From NCBI RefSeq assembly GCF_003160695.1, contig NZ_QGDD01000001.1:962187-1026186 (forward strand): a stretch of DNA of 64,000 bases, written 5' to 3'. The stretch is from Nocardioides silvaticus. GTDB taxonomy: Bacteria > Actinomycetota > Actinomycetes > Propionibacteriales > Nocardioidaceae. Each line of letters opens with the position of its first letter. Position 1 is the first letter of the stretch. Shown here piece by piece: positions 36,533-45,283 of this stretch. Both the position numbers and the translations under genes were made by a program. The notes below the pieces were generated by a model. The model saw nothing but the letters and a program-made list of their open reading frames with translations. It had not been told where the DNA came from and ran no database searches.

Positions 36533-37384
36533 TCAGTTGGCGATGCCGAGGAGGCTACGCGTCTCTGCCGGGGTCATGGGGCGCTTCTGGGCGATCTCTC
36601 CCAGGGCCACCGCACGCTCGACGAGCTGCCGGTTGGACTCGACCGGCTCGCCCTTGCGGATGGTGAGCACGTCCTCCATGCCGACGCGGAGGTGCCCGCC
36701 CTTGCTGAGCGCGGCCAGCGCGACCGGCAGCGTCGTACGCCCGATGCCGGTGGCGGACCAGCTGGTGACCTGCTCCGGGAGAGCGGCCACCGCCGCGACG
36801 AGGGCGTCGGCCGTGCCGGGCATGCCCCCGGGCACGCCCATCACCAGGTCGCAGTGCACGCTGCCGCCGTAGGGCAGGCCGTAGCGATCGAGCAGCCGGT
36901 GCAGGGCCGCGACCTGGCCGAGGTCGAAGAGCTCGAACTCCGGCACCACCCGGCGCTCCTGGCTCAGCTGGTAGAGGTCGCACACGAACGGCCAGGGGTT
37001 GCTGAAGACGTCGTCACCGAAGTTGGTGGTGCCCATGGTCAGGCTGCAGGAGTCCGGCTGGGCGTCCAGCACCTTCAGCCGGTCCTCCAGCGGGTCGTGG
37101 ACCGAGCCGCCGGTCGAGAGCTGCACCACCAGGTCGGTGCCCTCGCGCAGCGCCTGGACGGTGTCGGTGAGCCGGCCGAGGTCGAGCGTGGGCAGGTGGT
37201 CGTCGTCGCGGATGTGCACGTGGATCATCCCGGCGCCGGCGGCCTCGCACTCCTGCGCGGTGCGGACCAGCTCCTCCAGCGTGGTCGGCAGCTGCGGGAA
37301 GTCGGCCTTGGCGGTCTCCGCGCCCGTCGGGGCGACGGTGATCAGCAATGCTTGCGGGTCGACGGCGGTCCTGCTGTGTTCCAT
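36533..37384 (-). CDS. BKACE-family (DUF849) beta-keto acid cleavage enzyme
   Basis: 283 residues, TIM barrel. MIHVHIRDDD carries the Zn-binding HxH with the following Arg; PEFELFD and HLRVGMEDVL are conserved blocks. These enzymes condense a beta-keto acid with acetyl-CoA and split it to acetoacetate plus a new acyl-CoA. The substrate (for example 3-keto-5-aminohexanoate or carnitine products) is not predictable. No lysine-fermentation neighbours are present. Confidence 0.88.
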   Translation of the reverse strand: MEHSRTAVDPQALLITVAPTGAETAKADFPQLPTTLEELVRTAQECEAAGAGMIHVHIRDDDHLPTLDLGRLTDTVQALREGTDLVVQLSTGGSVHDPLEDRLKVLDAQPDSCSLTMGTTNFGDDVFSNPWPFVCDLYQLSQERRVVPEFELFDLGQVAALHRLLDRYGLPYGGSVHCDLVMGVPGGMPGTADALVAAVAALPEQVTSWSATGIGRTTLPVALAALSKGGHLRVGMEDVLTIRKGEPVESNRQLVERAVALGEIAQKRPMTPAETRSLLGIAN

Positions 37385-37461
37385 CCGGTCATCGTGTCAG
37401 AACGCCGGACGACTTGTCGCTTCGGCGAGATCCTGCGGATGCGTTGTCTACGCTGCGCTGC

Positions 37462-38316
37462 ATGACGAGGCGGGTGGCGTGGGGCGCCGTGCTGGCACTG
37501 ACGGCGGCGCTGGCCGCCGGTTGCGACTCCTCCGACGACCGCGACGGCGGCGAGTACGTCGCGCTCGGCGACTCCTACACGGCCGCCTCCCTCACCGGTC
37601 CCCCGCAGCGGCCCGCCAGCTGGTGCGGCCGGTCAGAGACCAACTACCCGAGCCTGGTGGCCGAGGAGCTCGACATGGAGCTGGTCGACGTCAGCTGCAA
37701 CGGCGCCTCGACGCGGGACCTCGAGGGGTCCCAGGAGCGGGCCAACCAGACCGCGCCGCCCCAGCTGGACGCGGTCGACGACGACACCGACCTGGTGACG
37801 ATCAGCCTCGGCGGCAACGACTTCGGCTTCCTCGGACGCATCCAGTACTGCGCGGCGAAGTACGGCGACCAGGGCGGCTCGCCGTGCACGGACCTGAACC
37901 GGGCTGCAGGTGCGCAGTCGGTCGAGGCGCTGCTGCCGCAGGTCGAGGACAACGTCGTCACCGCGATCCGCGACGTCCGCGACCAGGCGCCCGACGCCCA
38001 GATCATCGTCGTCGGCTACCCGCAGCCCTTCCCCGCCGAGGGCACCTGCGAGGAGGCCCCGCTGCCGGCGGGCGACTACCCGTGGGCGCGGTCGGTCATC
38101 GAGGGGCTCAACGACGCGCTGGCCGCCGCTGCCGAGGCGGAGGACGTCACCCACGTCGACGTCGCCACCGCATCCGAGGGCCACGACATCTGCAGCGACG
38201 ACCCCTGGGTCGCCGGCGCTGTGGTCCCCGACAAGTCCACCTCCCCCTGGCACCCCTACGCCGAGGCGGCCGACAACATCGCCGACCTCGTCGTCGCCGC
38301 GGCCGAGGACGAGTAG
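37462..38316 (+). CDS. SGNH/GDSL esterase lipoprotein, copy 3
   Basis: 284 residues, third paralogue, separated from the first two by the GT4 and DUF849 genes. Lipobox ALAAGC (C21), S38 in VALGDSYTA, Gly in CNGAS, Asn in LGGNDFG (closer to the classical block III than the other two), His in WHPYAEA. Divergent from the DUF849 gene. Four bp before dtd on the same strand. Confidence 0.88.
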   Translation: MTRRVAWGAVLALTAALAAGCDSSDDRDGGEYVALGDSYTAASLTGPPQRPASWCGRSETNYPSLVAEELDMELVDVSCNGASTRDLEGSQERANQTAPPQLDAVDDDTDLVTISLGGNDFGFLGRIQYCAAKYGDQGGSPCTDLNRAAGAQSVEALLPQVEDNVVTAIRDVRDQAPDAQIIVVGYPQPFPAEGTCEEAPLPAGDYPWARSVIEGLNDALAAAAEAEDVTHVDVATASEGHDICSDDPWVAGAVVPDKSTSPWHPYAEAADNIADLVVAAAEDE

Positions 38317-38320
38317 CCGG

Positions 38321-38746
38321 GTGCGTGCGGTCGTGCAGCGGGTGCTGTCGGCATCCGTCAGCGTCGGCGGCGAGGTCGTCGGAGCGATCGACGAGCCGGG
38401 ACTGCTGGTCTACCTCGGCATCACCCACGACGACGGCGACGCCGAGGTCGCGTGGATGGCGCGCAAGGTCCGCGACCTCCGCATCCTCCGTGACGAGCAG
38501 GCGGCCTCCGACGTCGGCGCACCGGTGCTCGTGGTCAGCCAGTTCACGCTGTACGGCGACGCGCGGAAGGGTCGGCGGCCGAGCTGGACCGCCGCGGCGC
38601 CGGGCGAGGTGAGCGAGCCGCTCTACGAGGCGGTCTGCGCCGAGCTCGAGCGGCTCGGCACCCGGGTCGAGCGGGGCGTCTTCGGAGCGATGATGGAGGT
38701 CTCGTCGGTGAACGACGGGCCGTTCACGGTGCTGCTCGAGCGGTGA
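38321..38746 (+). CDS. dtd: D-aminoacyl-tRNA deacylase
   Basis: 141 residues, typical size. It removes D-amino acids wrongly attached to t[20 protein letters not shown] and [10 protein letters not shown] are the two signature motifs; [15 protein letters not shown] carries the Gly-cisPro-type pocket at the dimer interface. GTG start at 38321. The end overlaps the convergent DUF4395 gene by 23 bp. Confidence 0.95.
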   Translation: MRAVVQRVLSASVSVGGEVVGAIDEPGLLVYLGITHDDGDAEVAWMARKVRDLRILRDEQAASDVGAPVLVVSQFTLYGDARKGRRPSWTAAAPGEVSEPLYEAVCAELERLGTRVERGVFGAMMEVSSVNDGPFTVLLER

Positions 38747-39152
38747 GCCGGGCGCCGAGGAGGTACATCTCGCAGCCGAGGCAGAACGCGAAGACCGCGT
38801 TGAGCAGCGCCGCGACGAGGGCGAGGCCGACCGCGACCTGCGCGACCAGCACCGCGCCGGTGAGGTAGCCGACCAGCGCCACGACGGTGAACGCCAGCCC
38901 GACCCCCTGGGCGAACCGGGGCGGCGCCGGGTCCTCGAGCTCGGCGGGCGGGGAGAGCCGCGGCCGGACCAGGTGGCGGAAGACCAGGCCGGTCGGCGTG
39001 CTCTGCACGCCGAGACCGACGCCGATGGCGAAGAAGGCGGCCTGGAGCGCGATCAGCCCGGTGGCGACGCCCTCGGGCACCAGCAGCGCGGTCGCGAGCA
39101 GGACGGCGGTCACCGACGCCGTGAACCGCGGTCCTCGCGAGTCGATCTTCAC
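38724..39152 (-). CDS. DUF4395 membrane protein
   Basis: 142 residues from the GTG at 39152 ([15 protein letters not shown]), with four hydrophobic helices and a Cys pair in [14 protein letters not shown]4395 proteins commonly sit next to a membrane-anchored thioredoxin, as here (4-bp overlap), and may be a redox partner. Function unknown. Confidence 0.82.
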   Translation of the reverse strand: MKIDSRGPRFTASVTAVLLATALLVPEGVATGLIALQAAFFAIGVGLGVQSTPTGLVFRHLVRPRLSPPAELEDPAPPRFAQGVGLAFTVVALVGYLTGAVLVAQVAVGLALVAALLNAVFAFCLGCEMYLLGARLTARAAP

Positions 39153-39580
39153 GAGCCGGCTCCGGGGTGGGCGAGCGCGGCGAGCACCTGGTGCTTCTGC
39201 GGCGCCCCGGCCGCTCGGAGCACCTCGTTGCCGTCGGCGTCGAGCACGAGGGTGGTCGGCGTGCGTCGTACGTCGAGGGTGCGGACCAGGTCCAGGTGCT
39301 GCTCGGCGTCGAGCTCGAGGTGGTGGACGCCGTCCTCCTGGGCGGCGACGTCGCCGAGCACGACCCGGGTGGTGCGGCAGGGCGCGCAGAACGCCGAGGA
39401 GAACTGGACGAGCGTGGCGCGCTCGCCGCGCCGGGACTCCGGCGCGGCAGCGACGACGTGGTCCCATGTGGTCGGCCCGGCGTCGACGCGGGCGACGAAC
39501 CGCCCGTCGACGTGGCGGCGGTAGAGGCCGAAGCCCACCGCGGCCACCGCGGCGAGGAGGAGCACGACGATGCCGGTCAC
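39149..39580 (-). CDS. Membrane-anchored thioredoxin-family protein
   Basis: 143 residues. One N-terminal helix (GIVVLLLAAVAAVGFGLY), then a thioredoxin fold with active site SSAFCAPCRTT and the cis-Pro in RTPTTLVL. Probably faces outside the membrane. Synteny with M. tuberculosis thiX (Rv0816c), next to the CysA2/SseC2 pair, supports a link to sulfur transfer or thiol redox. Confidence 0.85.
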   Translation of the reverse strand: MTGIVVLLLAAVAAVGFGLYRRHVDGRFVARVDAGPTTWDHVVAAAPESRRGERATLVQFSSAFCAPCRTTRVVLGDVAAQEDGVHHLELDAEQHLDLVRTLDVRRTPTTLVLDADGNEVLRAAGAPQKHQVLAALAHPGAGS

Positions 39581-39596
39581 GTCAGTCCCGAACGAG

Positions 39597-39630
39597 CACG
39601 ACGACCCCCGGATTCCCGGGGGTCGTCGTG
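39597..39630 (-). terminator. Terminator of the sulfurtransferase operon
   Basis: CACGACGACCCCCGG and its exact complement with the 4-base loop ATTC: a 15-bp perfect stem. Lies 30 bp past the DUF1416 stop and just before the thioredoxin start, so those two units are probably separate transcripts. Confidence 0.88.
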
Positions 39631-39660
39631 TTCAAGGTCATGCCGGTCGGAGTGCGTCGC

Positions 39661-39957
39661 TCAGACCGCGATGTCGACCTCGGCGATGCTGCCGGTCGCT
39701 GCCTCGACCTTCCGGTCGACCGGGTCGGCGCCCGGCACCAGCGTGCGCAGCGTCCACTCGCCGTCGCCGGCGAAGAACCGGAAGTGACCGGTGGCCGACA
39801 CCGGCACCTCGGCGGTGAACTCGCCGGTGCGGTCGAGCAGCCGCACGTAGCCGGTGCTCACGGGCTCGCCGCTCTTGGTCACCTGGCCCTGGACGATCGC
39901 CTCGATCTTGGTGTTGACGCCGTCGAGCGACAGGCCACCCTCAGTTGCGCCGCACAT
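39661..39957 (-). CDS. sseC: DUF1416 protein (SseC-like)
   Basis: 98 residues from the ATG at 39957 (MCGATEGGLSLDG). The beta-sandwich sequence VQGQVTKSGEPVSTGYVRLL is typical of DUF1416, always paired with the CysA-type sulfurtransferase in actinobacteria (Rv0814c/Rv3118). Possibly a partner of that enzyme. Cys2 is conserved in the family. Four bp separate it from the upstream stop. Confidence 0.88.
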   Translation of the reverse strand: MCGATEGGLSLDGVNTKIEAIVQGQVTKSGEPVSTGYVRLLDRTGEFTAEVPVSATGHFRFFAGDGEWTLRTLVPGADPVDRKVEAATGSIAEVDIAV

Positions 39958-39961
39958 CGGT

Positions 39962-40810
39962 TCAGGCCTCCCCGGGCTCGTCGCCCAGCGCGATCGGGAC
40001 CCCGACGAGGGAGCCGTACTCGGTCCAGGAGCCGTCGTAGTTCTTGACGTTCTGGTGGCCGAGGATCTCCTTGAGGACGAACCAGGTGTGCGACGAGCGC
40101 TCACCGATCCGGCAGAGGGCGATCGTGTCCTTGCTGTCGTCGAGCCCGGCCTCGCCGTAGATCTCGCGCAGCTCCTCGTCGGACTTGAAGGTGCCGTCGT
40201 CGTTGGCCGCCTTGCTCCACGGCACGTTGATCGAGGTGGGCACGTGGCCCGCCCGCTGCGCCTGCTCCTGCGGGAGGTGGGCCGGGGCGAGCAGCCGGCC
40301 GGCGTACTCGTCGGGCGAGCGGACGTCGACCAGGTTCTGCACGCCGATCGCGGCGACGGTCTCGTCACGGAAGGCCCGGATGGAGGTGTCCTGCTCCTGG
40401 GCGGTGTAGGTCGTCGCCGCGCGCTCGGGCAGGTCGTTGACCAGCTCGCGGGAGTCGAGCTCCCACTTCTTGCGGCCGCCGTCGAGGAGCTTGACGTCCT
40501 GGTGGCCGTAGAGCTTGAAGTACCAGTAGGCGTAGGCCGCGAACCAGTTGTTGTTGCCGCCGTAGAGGACGACGGTGTCGTCGTTGGCGACGCCACGCTC
40601 GGAGAGCAGGGCCTCGAACTGGGCCTTGTTGACGAAGTCGCGGCGCACCTGGTCCTGGAGGTCGGTGGTCCAGTCGAGCTTGATGGCGCCCTTGATGTGG
40701 CCCTTGTCGTAGGCGGTGGTGTCTTCGTCGACCTCGATCAGCACCACCTTCGGGTTGTCGAGGTTCTCCTCCACCCAGGTGGCGGTGACGAGCGAGTTCT
40801 CGCGGCTCAT
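39962..40810 (-). CDS. Thiosulfate sulfurtransferase (CysA2/SseA type)
   Basis: 282 residues, two rhodanese domains. The catalytic loop CRIGERSSHTWF in the C-terminal domain has the active-site Cys and is identical in type to mycobacterial CysA2. The ATG at 40810 is preceded by AAGGA. It moves sulfane sulfur from thiosulfate to an acceptor. A cysteine-containing leader peptide 160 bp upstream probably controls it. Confidence 0.92.
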   Translation of the reverse strand: MSRENSLVTATWVEENLDNPKVVLIEVDEDTTAYDKGHIKGAIKLDWTTDLQDQVRRDFVNKAQFEALLSERGVANDDTVVLYGGNNNWFAAYAYWYFKLYGHQDVKLLDGGRKKWELDSRELVNDLPERAATTYTAQEQDTSIRAFRDETVAAIGVQNLVDVRSPDEYAGRLLAPAHLPQEQAQRAGHVPTSINVPWSKAANDDGTFKSDEELREIYGEAGLDDSKDTIALCRIGERSSHTWFVLKEILGHQNVKNYDGSWTEYGSLVGVPIALGDEPGEA

Positions 40811-40870
40811 GTGTTGTGTTCCTTCTTGGATTCGGTCTCGTGCAGAGGTAGCGGAAGAGGGCTGACGCAG

Positions 40871-40889
40871 CACGACGCGGGATGTCGTG
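40871..40889 (-). promoter_or_regulatory. Hairpins between leader peptide and sulfurtransferase
   Basis: CACGAC/GTCGTG with a 7-base loop, and CGGCC/GGCCG at about 40900-40914, lie between the leader-peptide stop and the sulfurtransferase start. They could form the alternative structures of an attenuator. Structure was judged by eye. Confidence 0.35.
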
Positions 40890-40970
40890 GGACGCGCGAC
40901 GGCCGGGACGGCCGGAGAGGGCGCCGGGTGTCAGCCGTGACGGAGGAGGACCGCCGGGATCAGACCCCGC

Positions 40971-41048
40971 TCAGCGCATGCGACACAGCGCCGAGCTGAC
41001 GCGGCAGTTGTCCACTGCGCGCCGCTTGGTGAGCCAGGTCGTCGACAT
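40971..41048 (-). CDS. Cysteine-containing attenuator leader peptide
   Basis: 25 codons from the ATG at 41048: starts MSTTWLTKRR, continues AVDNCRVSSALCR, ends at TGA. This pattern (RRAVD.CR...ALCR) is the actinobacterial 'putative leader peptide' that precedes sulfur genes. In mycobacteria Cys-rich uORFs of this kind couple cysteine supply to expression of the downstream operon. Two Cys codons near the end would be the stalling points. It lies 160 bp before the sulfurtransferase start on the same strand. Confidence 0.75.
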   Translation of the reverse strand: MSTTWLTKRRAVDNCRVSSALCRMR

Positions 41049-41090
41049 GGGAGCCAGATTACGTGCGGGGCGGTGGGCCGCCTACGGCGG

Positions 41091-41107
41091 GTCCCAGTTG
41101 ATGAGAC
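41091..41107. promoter_or_regulatory. Imperfect palindrome upstream of leader peptide
   Basis: GTCCCAGTTGATGAGAC, arms GTCCCA and TGAGAC with one mismatch and a 5-base centre, 43 bp before the leader-peptide start. Candidate operator for the sulfur operon. Confidence 0.4.
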
Positions 41108-41143
41108 ACCTGTCCATCGGTTGAGATGAAGTGGCGGCGTCGG

Positions 41144-42976
41144 TCAGCAGGAGCTGCGCACGGTGCGCGACGACGACCCCGGGAAGGCGCCCGGTGTCAC
41201 GTCGAGCTCGACGGGGCCGGTCTGACCGGGCCCGGTGCTGAGCTCGAACTCGATCTCCTGGGTCTCCCCCTTGTCCAGGACGGTGACCACCTGGGCGACC
41301 GGCCGGCCGTCGAGGTCCTCGGTCGCGACCGGGTCGAAGGAGCGCGAGTCCAGCGAGAGCGCGTCGATCGAGCCTCCGGCCGGCCCCACGACGTACACGG
41401 CGAGCCGCTGCTGGCCCGGCTCGATCTCGTCGTAGAAGCGGCCGCCGGGGAAGATGCCCGACACCGTCGGCGGCACGTCGGTCCCGGGCGCCACCGCGTT
41501 GGTGAGCCGGATCGACCCGACGACCTCCTGGGCGTAGCCGGAGCACGAGCGGGCGACCGCGTCGGCGTCGTAGGTCAGGTAGTAGGTCATCTTCGACTCG
41601 AGCGCGTCGTTGACGTAGATCCCGACCTGGGCCTCGTCGACGTCGGCGGTCAGCTCGCCGGCGATCTCGGTGCCGGCGATGGTCTCCTGCTCGGGGTCGA
41701 CGAAGCTGTGCATCCGGATCCGGCCCTCGGCGACGCCGCGCACCAGGTTCGTGATGACGGCGACCGGGTTGCCGCGTCCGGAGGAGAAGGCGTTGAAGAC
41801 CGCCTTGGCGACGGCGTTCTGGTACTCCTCCTGCGCGGCCAGGTCCGGCGCCGTCAGGTAGATCTGATTCTCGACCTTGGCCACGACGTCGGCGGAGCTC
41901 ACCGTGCCGTAGCCCGGCACCTGCACCGGGCCGGTGGCGGTCAGCAGGTACGACACCGCGACCGGGTCGACGAAGAACACCCCGTCGACCTCGCCACCGA
42001 TCTCCTGCTCCCACCACGCCCCGGCGAACATCGCGGCGCGGCCCGCGTCCGGCGTCATGCTCGCGTTCATGAACCACTGGCCGAGCGCCGGCCCGAACAC
42101 CCGCTGCTCCCCGTCGGTGAGCGGGATGACCGGCCGGTCGCGTCCGAGGTAGTGGGAGGTCCCCTCCTGCTCGCGGATCTCGACCTCGCCGTCGTCGGCG
42201 TGGATGCGGGAGATCGAGCCCGCCAACCCGCCGAGGCTGCGCAGCTCGGCGTTGTTCTGGAAGACGAGCAGGTGGTCGCGCGGCCCGTCCGCGCCGAGCA
42301 GGCTCGGCATCAGCTCGGCGGCGCGGTAGGCCGACCCGAGGGTCGCCCTGGCGTCGAGCACGATCGTCCGCAGCTCCTCGAAGCTGGTCGCGACCGGGCC
42401 GACGAGCGAGCCGTCGTCGACTCCCTCGAGCGCGGTCGCGGCCTCGTCGAACGCCTGCTCGCTCTCGCGCGCCGGCTCCCCGACCGAGGCGATCACCTCC
42501 AGCGGGAACTGGCGGTCGTCGGGGTTGAAGGAACGGGCGGCGACGAGCTCCGCGGCGTCGACCAGCTGCGGGATGCCGTCCTCACCGAGGTCGTCGAGCA
42601 CCGCGGCCGCGGTCGAGATCGCCTCGGCGTCGTCGCCGTACAGCGGGAGCTGCTCGATCAGCCACCAGGTCGGGCCGTCGGTGTGGCCGCGCGCGCCCGC
42701 GGCCGCCTCCTGGTAGCGCTCGAGCGCCTCGGCGGCGTCGACCGGGTCGCCCTCCTGGAGCTCGTTGCGCAGCACGCGGGCGCTCCGCTCCACCTCGTCG
42801 AGGTCCTGAGCCGCCGACCAAGCCGTCCAGCCGGTCCACAGCACGAAGAGGGCGGCCACACCGGCCACGCCGAGCCAGACCATGCGTGCCGGTCGCCCCC
42901 GCAGCCACGGCCCGAGACCACGCCATCCGCGTGGGCGGCGCCTGCGTCGGACCACGGGAGACACGCGGCACAGCAT
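41144..42976 (-). CDS. DUF4012 membrane-anchored extracellular protein
   Basis: 610 residues from the ATG at 42976; a GTG at 42964 is possible. A basic N-terminus, one membrane helix (MVWLGVAGVAALFVLWTGW), a coiled-coil-like helical stretch (residues about 60-130) and a large DUF4012 domain (LVFQNNAELRSLGGLAGSIS, GVFFVDPVAVSYLL). DUF4012 proteins are common in actinobacterial polysaccharide clusters, with unknown activity. Divergent from the BY-kinase with about 140 bp between the starts. The family has some resemblance to LytR-type surface-attachment factors only in position, not in motif. Confidence 0.85.
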   Translation of the reverse strand: MLCRVSPVVRRRRRPRGWRGLGPWLRGRPARMVWLGVAGVAALFVLWTGWTAWSAAQDLDEVERSARVLRNELQEGDPVDAAEALERYQEAAAGARGHTDGPTWWLIEQLPLYGDDAEAISTAAAVLDDLGEDGIPQLVDAAELVAARSFNPDDRQFPLEVIASVGEPARESEQAFDEAATALEGVDDGSLVGPVATSFEELRTIVLDARATLGSAYRAAELMPSLLGADGPRDHLLVFQNNAELRSLGGLAGSISRIHADDGEVEIREQEGTSHYLGRDRPVIPLTDGEQRVFGPALGQWFMNASMTPDAGRAAMFAGAWWEQEIGGEVDGVFFVDPVAVSYLLTATGPVQVPGYGTVSSADVVAKVENQIYLTAPDLAAQEEYQNAVAKAVFNAFSSGRGNPVAVITNLVRGVAEGRIRMHSFVDPEQETIAGTEIAGELTADVDEAQVGIYVNDALESKMTYYLTYDADAVARSCSGYAQEVVGSIRLTNAVAPGTDVPPTVSGIFPGGRFYDEIEPGQQRLAVYVVGPAGGSIDALSLDSRSFDPVATEDLDGRPVAQVVTVLDKGETQEIEFELSTGPGQTGPVELDVTPGAFPGSSSRTVRSSC

Positions 42977-43117
42977 GCCATCCGCCGGGAGTGCCGTGTC
43001 CCGGCCCGTGCTATCTCGTAGGATGCCTGAGCGGCGGGGAGGGGCCGGCGTGACCCAACAGGGGTCACCGCGTTCTCCACATGCGTACGCAGCGATTCGA
43101 CCAAGATTGAGAGTGCC

Positions 43118-44647
43118 GTGGATTTCAAGCAGTTCTTGATGGTGCTGCGTCGTCGGTGGCGAACCATCATCGCGATGTTGCTCCTCGGCCTCGGCGTGGC
43201 CGCCGCGATCTCGTACTTCCTGATGACTCCGAAGTACGAGTCGACCTCGAAGGTGGTCGTCTCGGTCAACGCGTCGAGCGCCTCCGAGGCGTCCAGTGCG
43301 GCGTTCTTCCTCCAGAACCGCGTGGCGACGTACGCCGACCTCGCGAAGAGCACCGAGCTCTCCGAGCGGGTCATCGACGTGCTCGACCTCGACATGACGC
43401 CGAAGGAGCTCTCGGACAAGATCTCCACCGAGGTCGTCCAGGAGACGTCGGCGCTCACGATCACCGTGTCCGACGAGGACCCCCGCGAGGCGCAGACCAT
43501 CGCCGACGTCGTCACCACCGAGTTCCAGGCGTTCGCCGAGGAGATCGAGACGATCGGGTCCGACGGCACCTCGCAGATCTCGCTCACGATCTCCGACTCG
43601 CCGGAGTACAACGGCAGCGCGGTCAGCCCGGACTGGATCCTCAACCTGCTCGCCGGCGGCCTGATCGGCCTGCTGCTCGGTGTCGCGCTGGCCGTCTCCC
43701 GCGAGCTGCTCGACCGGACGGTGCGGACGGCCGACCACATCTCGGAGGTCACCGAGGCCCCGGTGCTCGCGAGCATCGGCTTCGACAGCCAGATCCGCGC
43801 CGCGCCGCTGCTCACCGACCTGGGCGCGTTCGCCGCGCGCACCGAGGCATTCCGCCTGCTGCGCACGAACCTCCAGTTCATCGACCTCGACCAGCGGGCG
43901 CGGGTGCTCGTGGTCACCAGCGCCGTGCCCGGCGAGGGCAAGACGATGACCGGCACCAACCTGGCCGTCGCGCTGGCGCAGACCGGCCGCACCGTGCTGA
44001 TCATCGACGCCGACCTCCGTCGGCCGCGCGTGGCCAGCACGCTCGGCGTCGACCCCGCGGTCGGCCTGACGACCGCGCTGGTCGGCAAGGCGCAGATCGA
44101 GGACGCCATCCAGGTGCACGAGCCCAGCGGCCTGCACGTGCTGGCGAGCGGCGCGAAGCCGCCGAACCCGACCGAGATCCTGCAGTCGCGGGTGACCCAC
44201 GACCTGATCCGGCGCCTGCGCCAGTCCTACGACATGATCATCATCGACGCGCCGCCGCTGCTGCCCGTGGCCGACGCCTCGGTGCTGTCGACGCTGGCCG
44301 ACGGTTCGATCCTCGTCGTACGCCACGGCCAGACCACCCGCGACCAGGTCACCGAGGCCGTCAACCGGCTGCACCAGGTCGGCGGCAAGCTCTACGGCGT
44401 CGTGGTCAACATGGTCGCCAAGCGCGCCATCGGCTCCTATTACTACTACTACTACGAGGAGACCTCGCCGGTCCGGGACGGCAAGTCCAAGAACGGCAAG
44501 GGCAAGGACAAGGGATCGGGGTCGGGGTCGGGAACGACCCGCGTCCGTGAGTCCCGGAGCCGTCGATCGGGCGGCACCCGCAAGGCCGTGCCCGCCTCCT
44601 CGTCGCGGTCCGCGGAAGAAGACGTCCAACAACCGCCGATGTCGTAG
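43118..44647 (+). CDS. Polysaccharide co-polymerase/BY-kinase (Wzc/CpsCD type)
   Basis: 509 residues. The Wzz domain is bounded by helices at about 16-36 and 174-194. A cytoplasmic P-loop kinase follows: SAVPGEGKT (268-276), Walker A' LIIDADLRRP and Walker B MIIIDAPPLL. A six-tyrosine cluster SYYYYYYEE near residue 443 is the autophosphorylation tail, followed by a Lys/Gly/Ser-rich, then Arg-rich end. It controls chain length and export of the polysaccharide. GTG start. A cognate phosphatase (Wzb) is absent nearby; the fused phosphatase at 25-27 kb is a candidate. Confidence 0.93.
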   Translation: MDFKQFLMVLRRRWRTIIAMLLLGLGVAAAISYFLMTPKYESTSKVVVSVNASSASEASSAAFFLQNRVATYADLAKSTELSERVIDVLDLDMTPKELSDKISTEVVQETSALTITVSDEDPREAQTIADVVTTEFQAFAEEIETIGSDGTSQISLTISDSPEYNGSAVSPDWILNLLAGGLIGLLLGVALAVSRELLDRTVRTADHISEVTEAPVLASIGFDSQIRAAPLLTDLGAFAARTEAFRLLRTNLQFIDLDQRARVLVVTSAVPGEGKTMTGTNLAVALAQTGRTVLIIDADLRRPRVASTLGVDPAVGLTTALVGKAQIEDAIQVHEPSGLHVLASGAKPPNPTEILQSRVTHDLIRRLRQSYDMIIIDAPPLLPVADASVLSTLADGSILVVRHGQTTRDQVTEAVNRLHQVGGKLYGVVVNMVAKRAIGSYYYYYYEETSPVRDGKSKNGKGKDKGSGSGSGTTRVRESRSRRSGGTRKAVPASSSRSAEEDVQQPPMS

Positions 44648-44680
44648 CAGAGCGCCGAGAGCCCTGACACACTCCTGCCC

Positions 44681-45283
44681 ATGTCTTTGCTGAGCACCAT
44701 CGAAGCCGACCTGCGCTCGAACGTCGACCCCACCCGTCGTACCGGAATCGGATTCTGGATCTGGGTCGTCGGGAAGGCGCTCGCCGCCCCCCAGGTCCAG
44801 GTCGTCGTCCTGTTCCGGATCGCCCACGCGCTCGCGAAGACGCCGCTCCGACCGCTGTCCTTCGTGATCCGCACGATCGGGCTGGTGTGGTCGGGCGCGG
44901 AGATCCACCCGGACGCGAAGCTCGCCCCCGGCCTGGCCCTCGCGCACTCCTCCGGCGTCATGATCGGCGCCGAGGTGCGCACCGGCGTCGACTTCCGGAT
45001 CTACCCCGGCGCCGTCCTCGGTGAGCCCGGCCGCGGCAGCGCCGACTTCGCCAAGTTCCCGACGTTCGGCGACCACGTCACGATCGGCGCCCACGCCGTG
45101 GTGCTCGGCAACGTCCACGTCGGCAACGGCTCGGTCGTCGGCGCCAACTCCGTCGTCACCAAGGACGTCCCCGACAACGTGGTGGTCGCGGGCTCTCCCG
45201 CCCGGGTCATCCGCCACCTGCTGCCCTTCGAGCAGGACCACACCCGCTCGATCCCGGCTCCCGCGCCGGCCGAGAACGCCTAG
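44681..45283 (+). CDS. Serine acetyltransferase-like hexapeptide transferase
   Basis: 200 residues. A helical N-terminus (LLSTIEADLRSN) and a left-handed beta-helix with hexapeptide repeats (AEIHPDAKLAPGLALAHSSG, VTIGAHAVVLGNV, VVGANSVVTKDVP). It resembles the EpsC/CysE-like acetyltransferases of exopolysaccharide clusters; the target is probably a sugar or the glycan, not serine. Convergent with the GT61 gene (4-bp overlap). Confidence 0.82.
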   Translation: MSLLSTIEADLRSNVDPTRRTGIGFWIWVVGKALAAPQVQVVVLFRIAHALAKTPLRPLSFVIRTIGLVWSGAEIHPDAKLAPGLALAHSSGVMIGAEVRTGVDFRIYPGAVLGEPGRGSADFAKFPTFGDHVTIGAHAVVLGNVHVGNGSVVGANSVVTKDVPDNVVVAGSPARVIRHLLPFEQDHTRSIPAPAPAENA

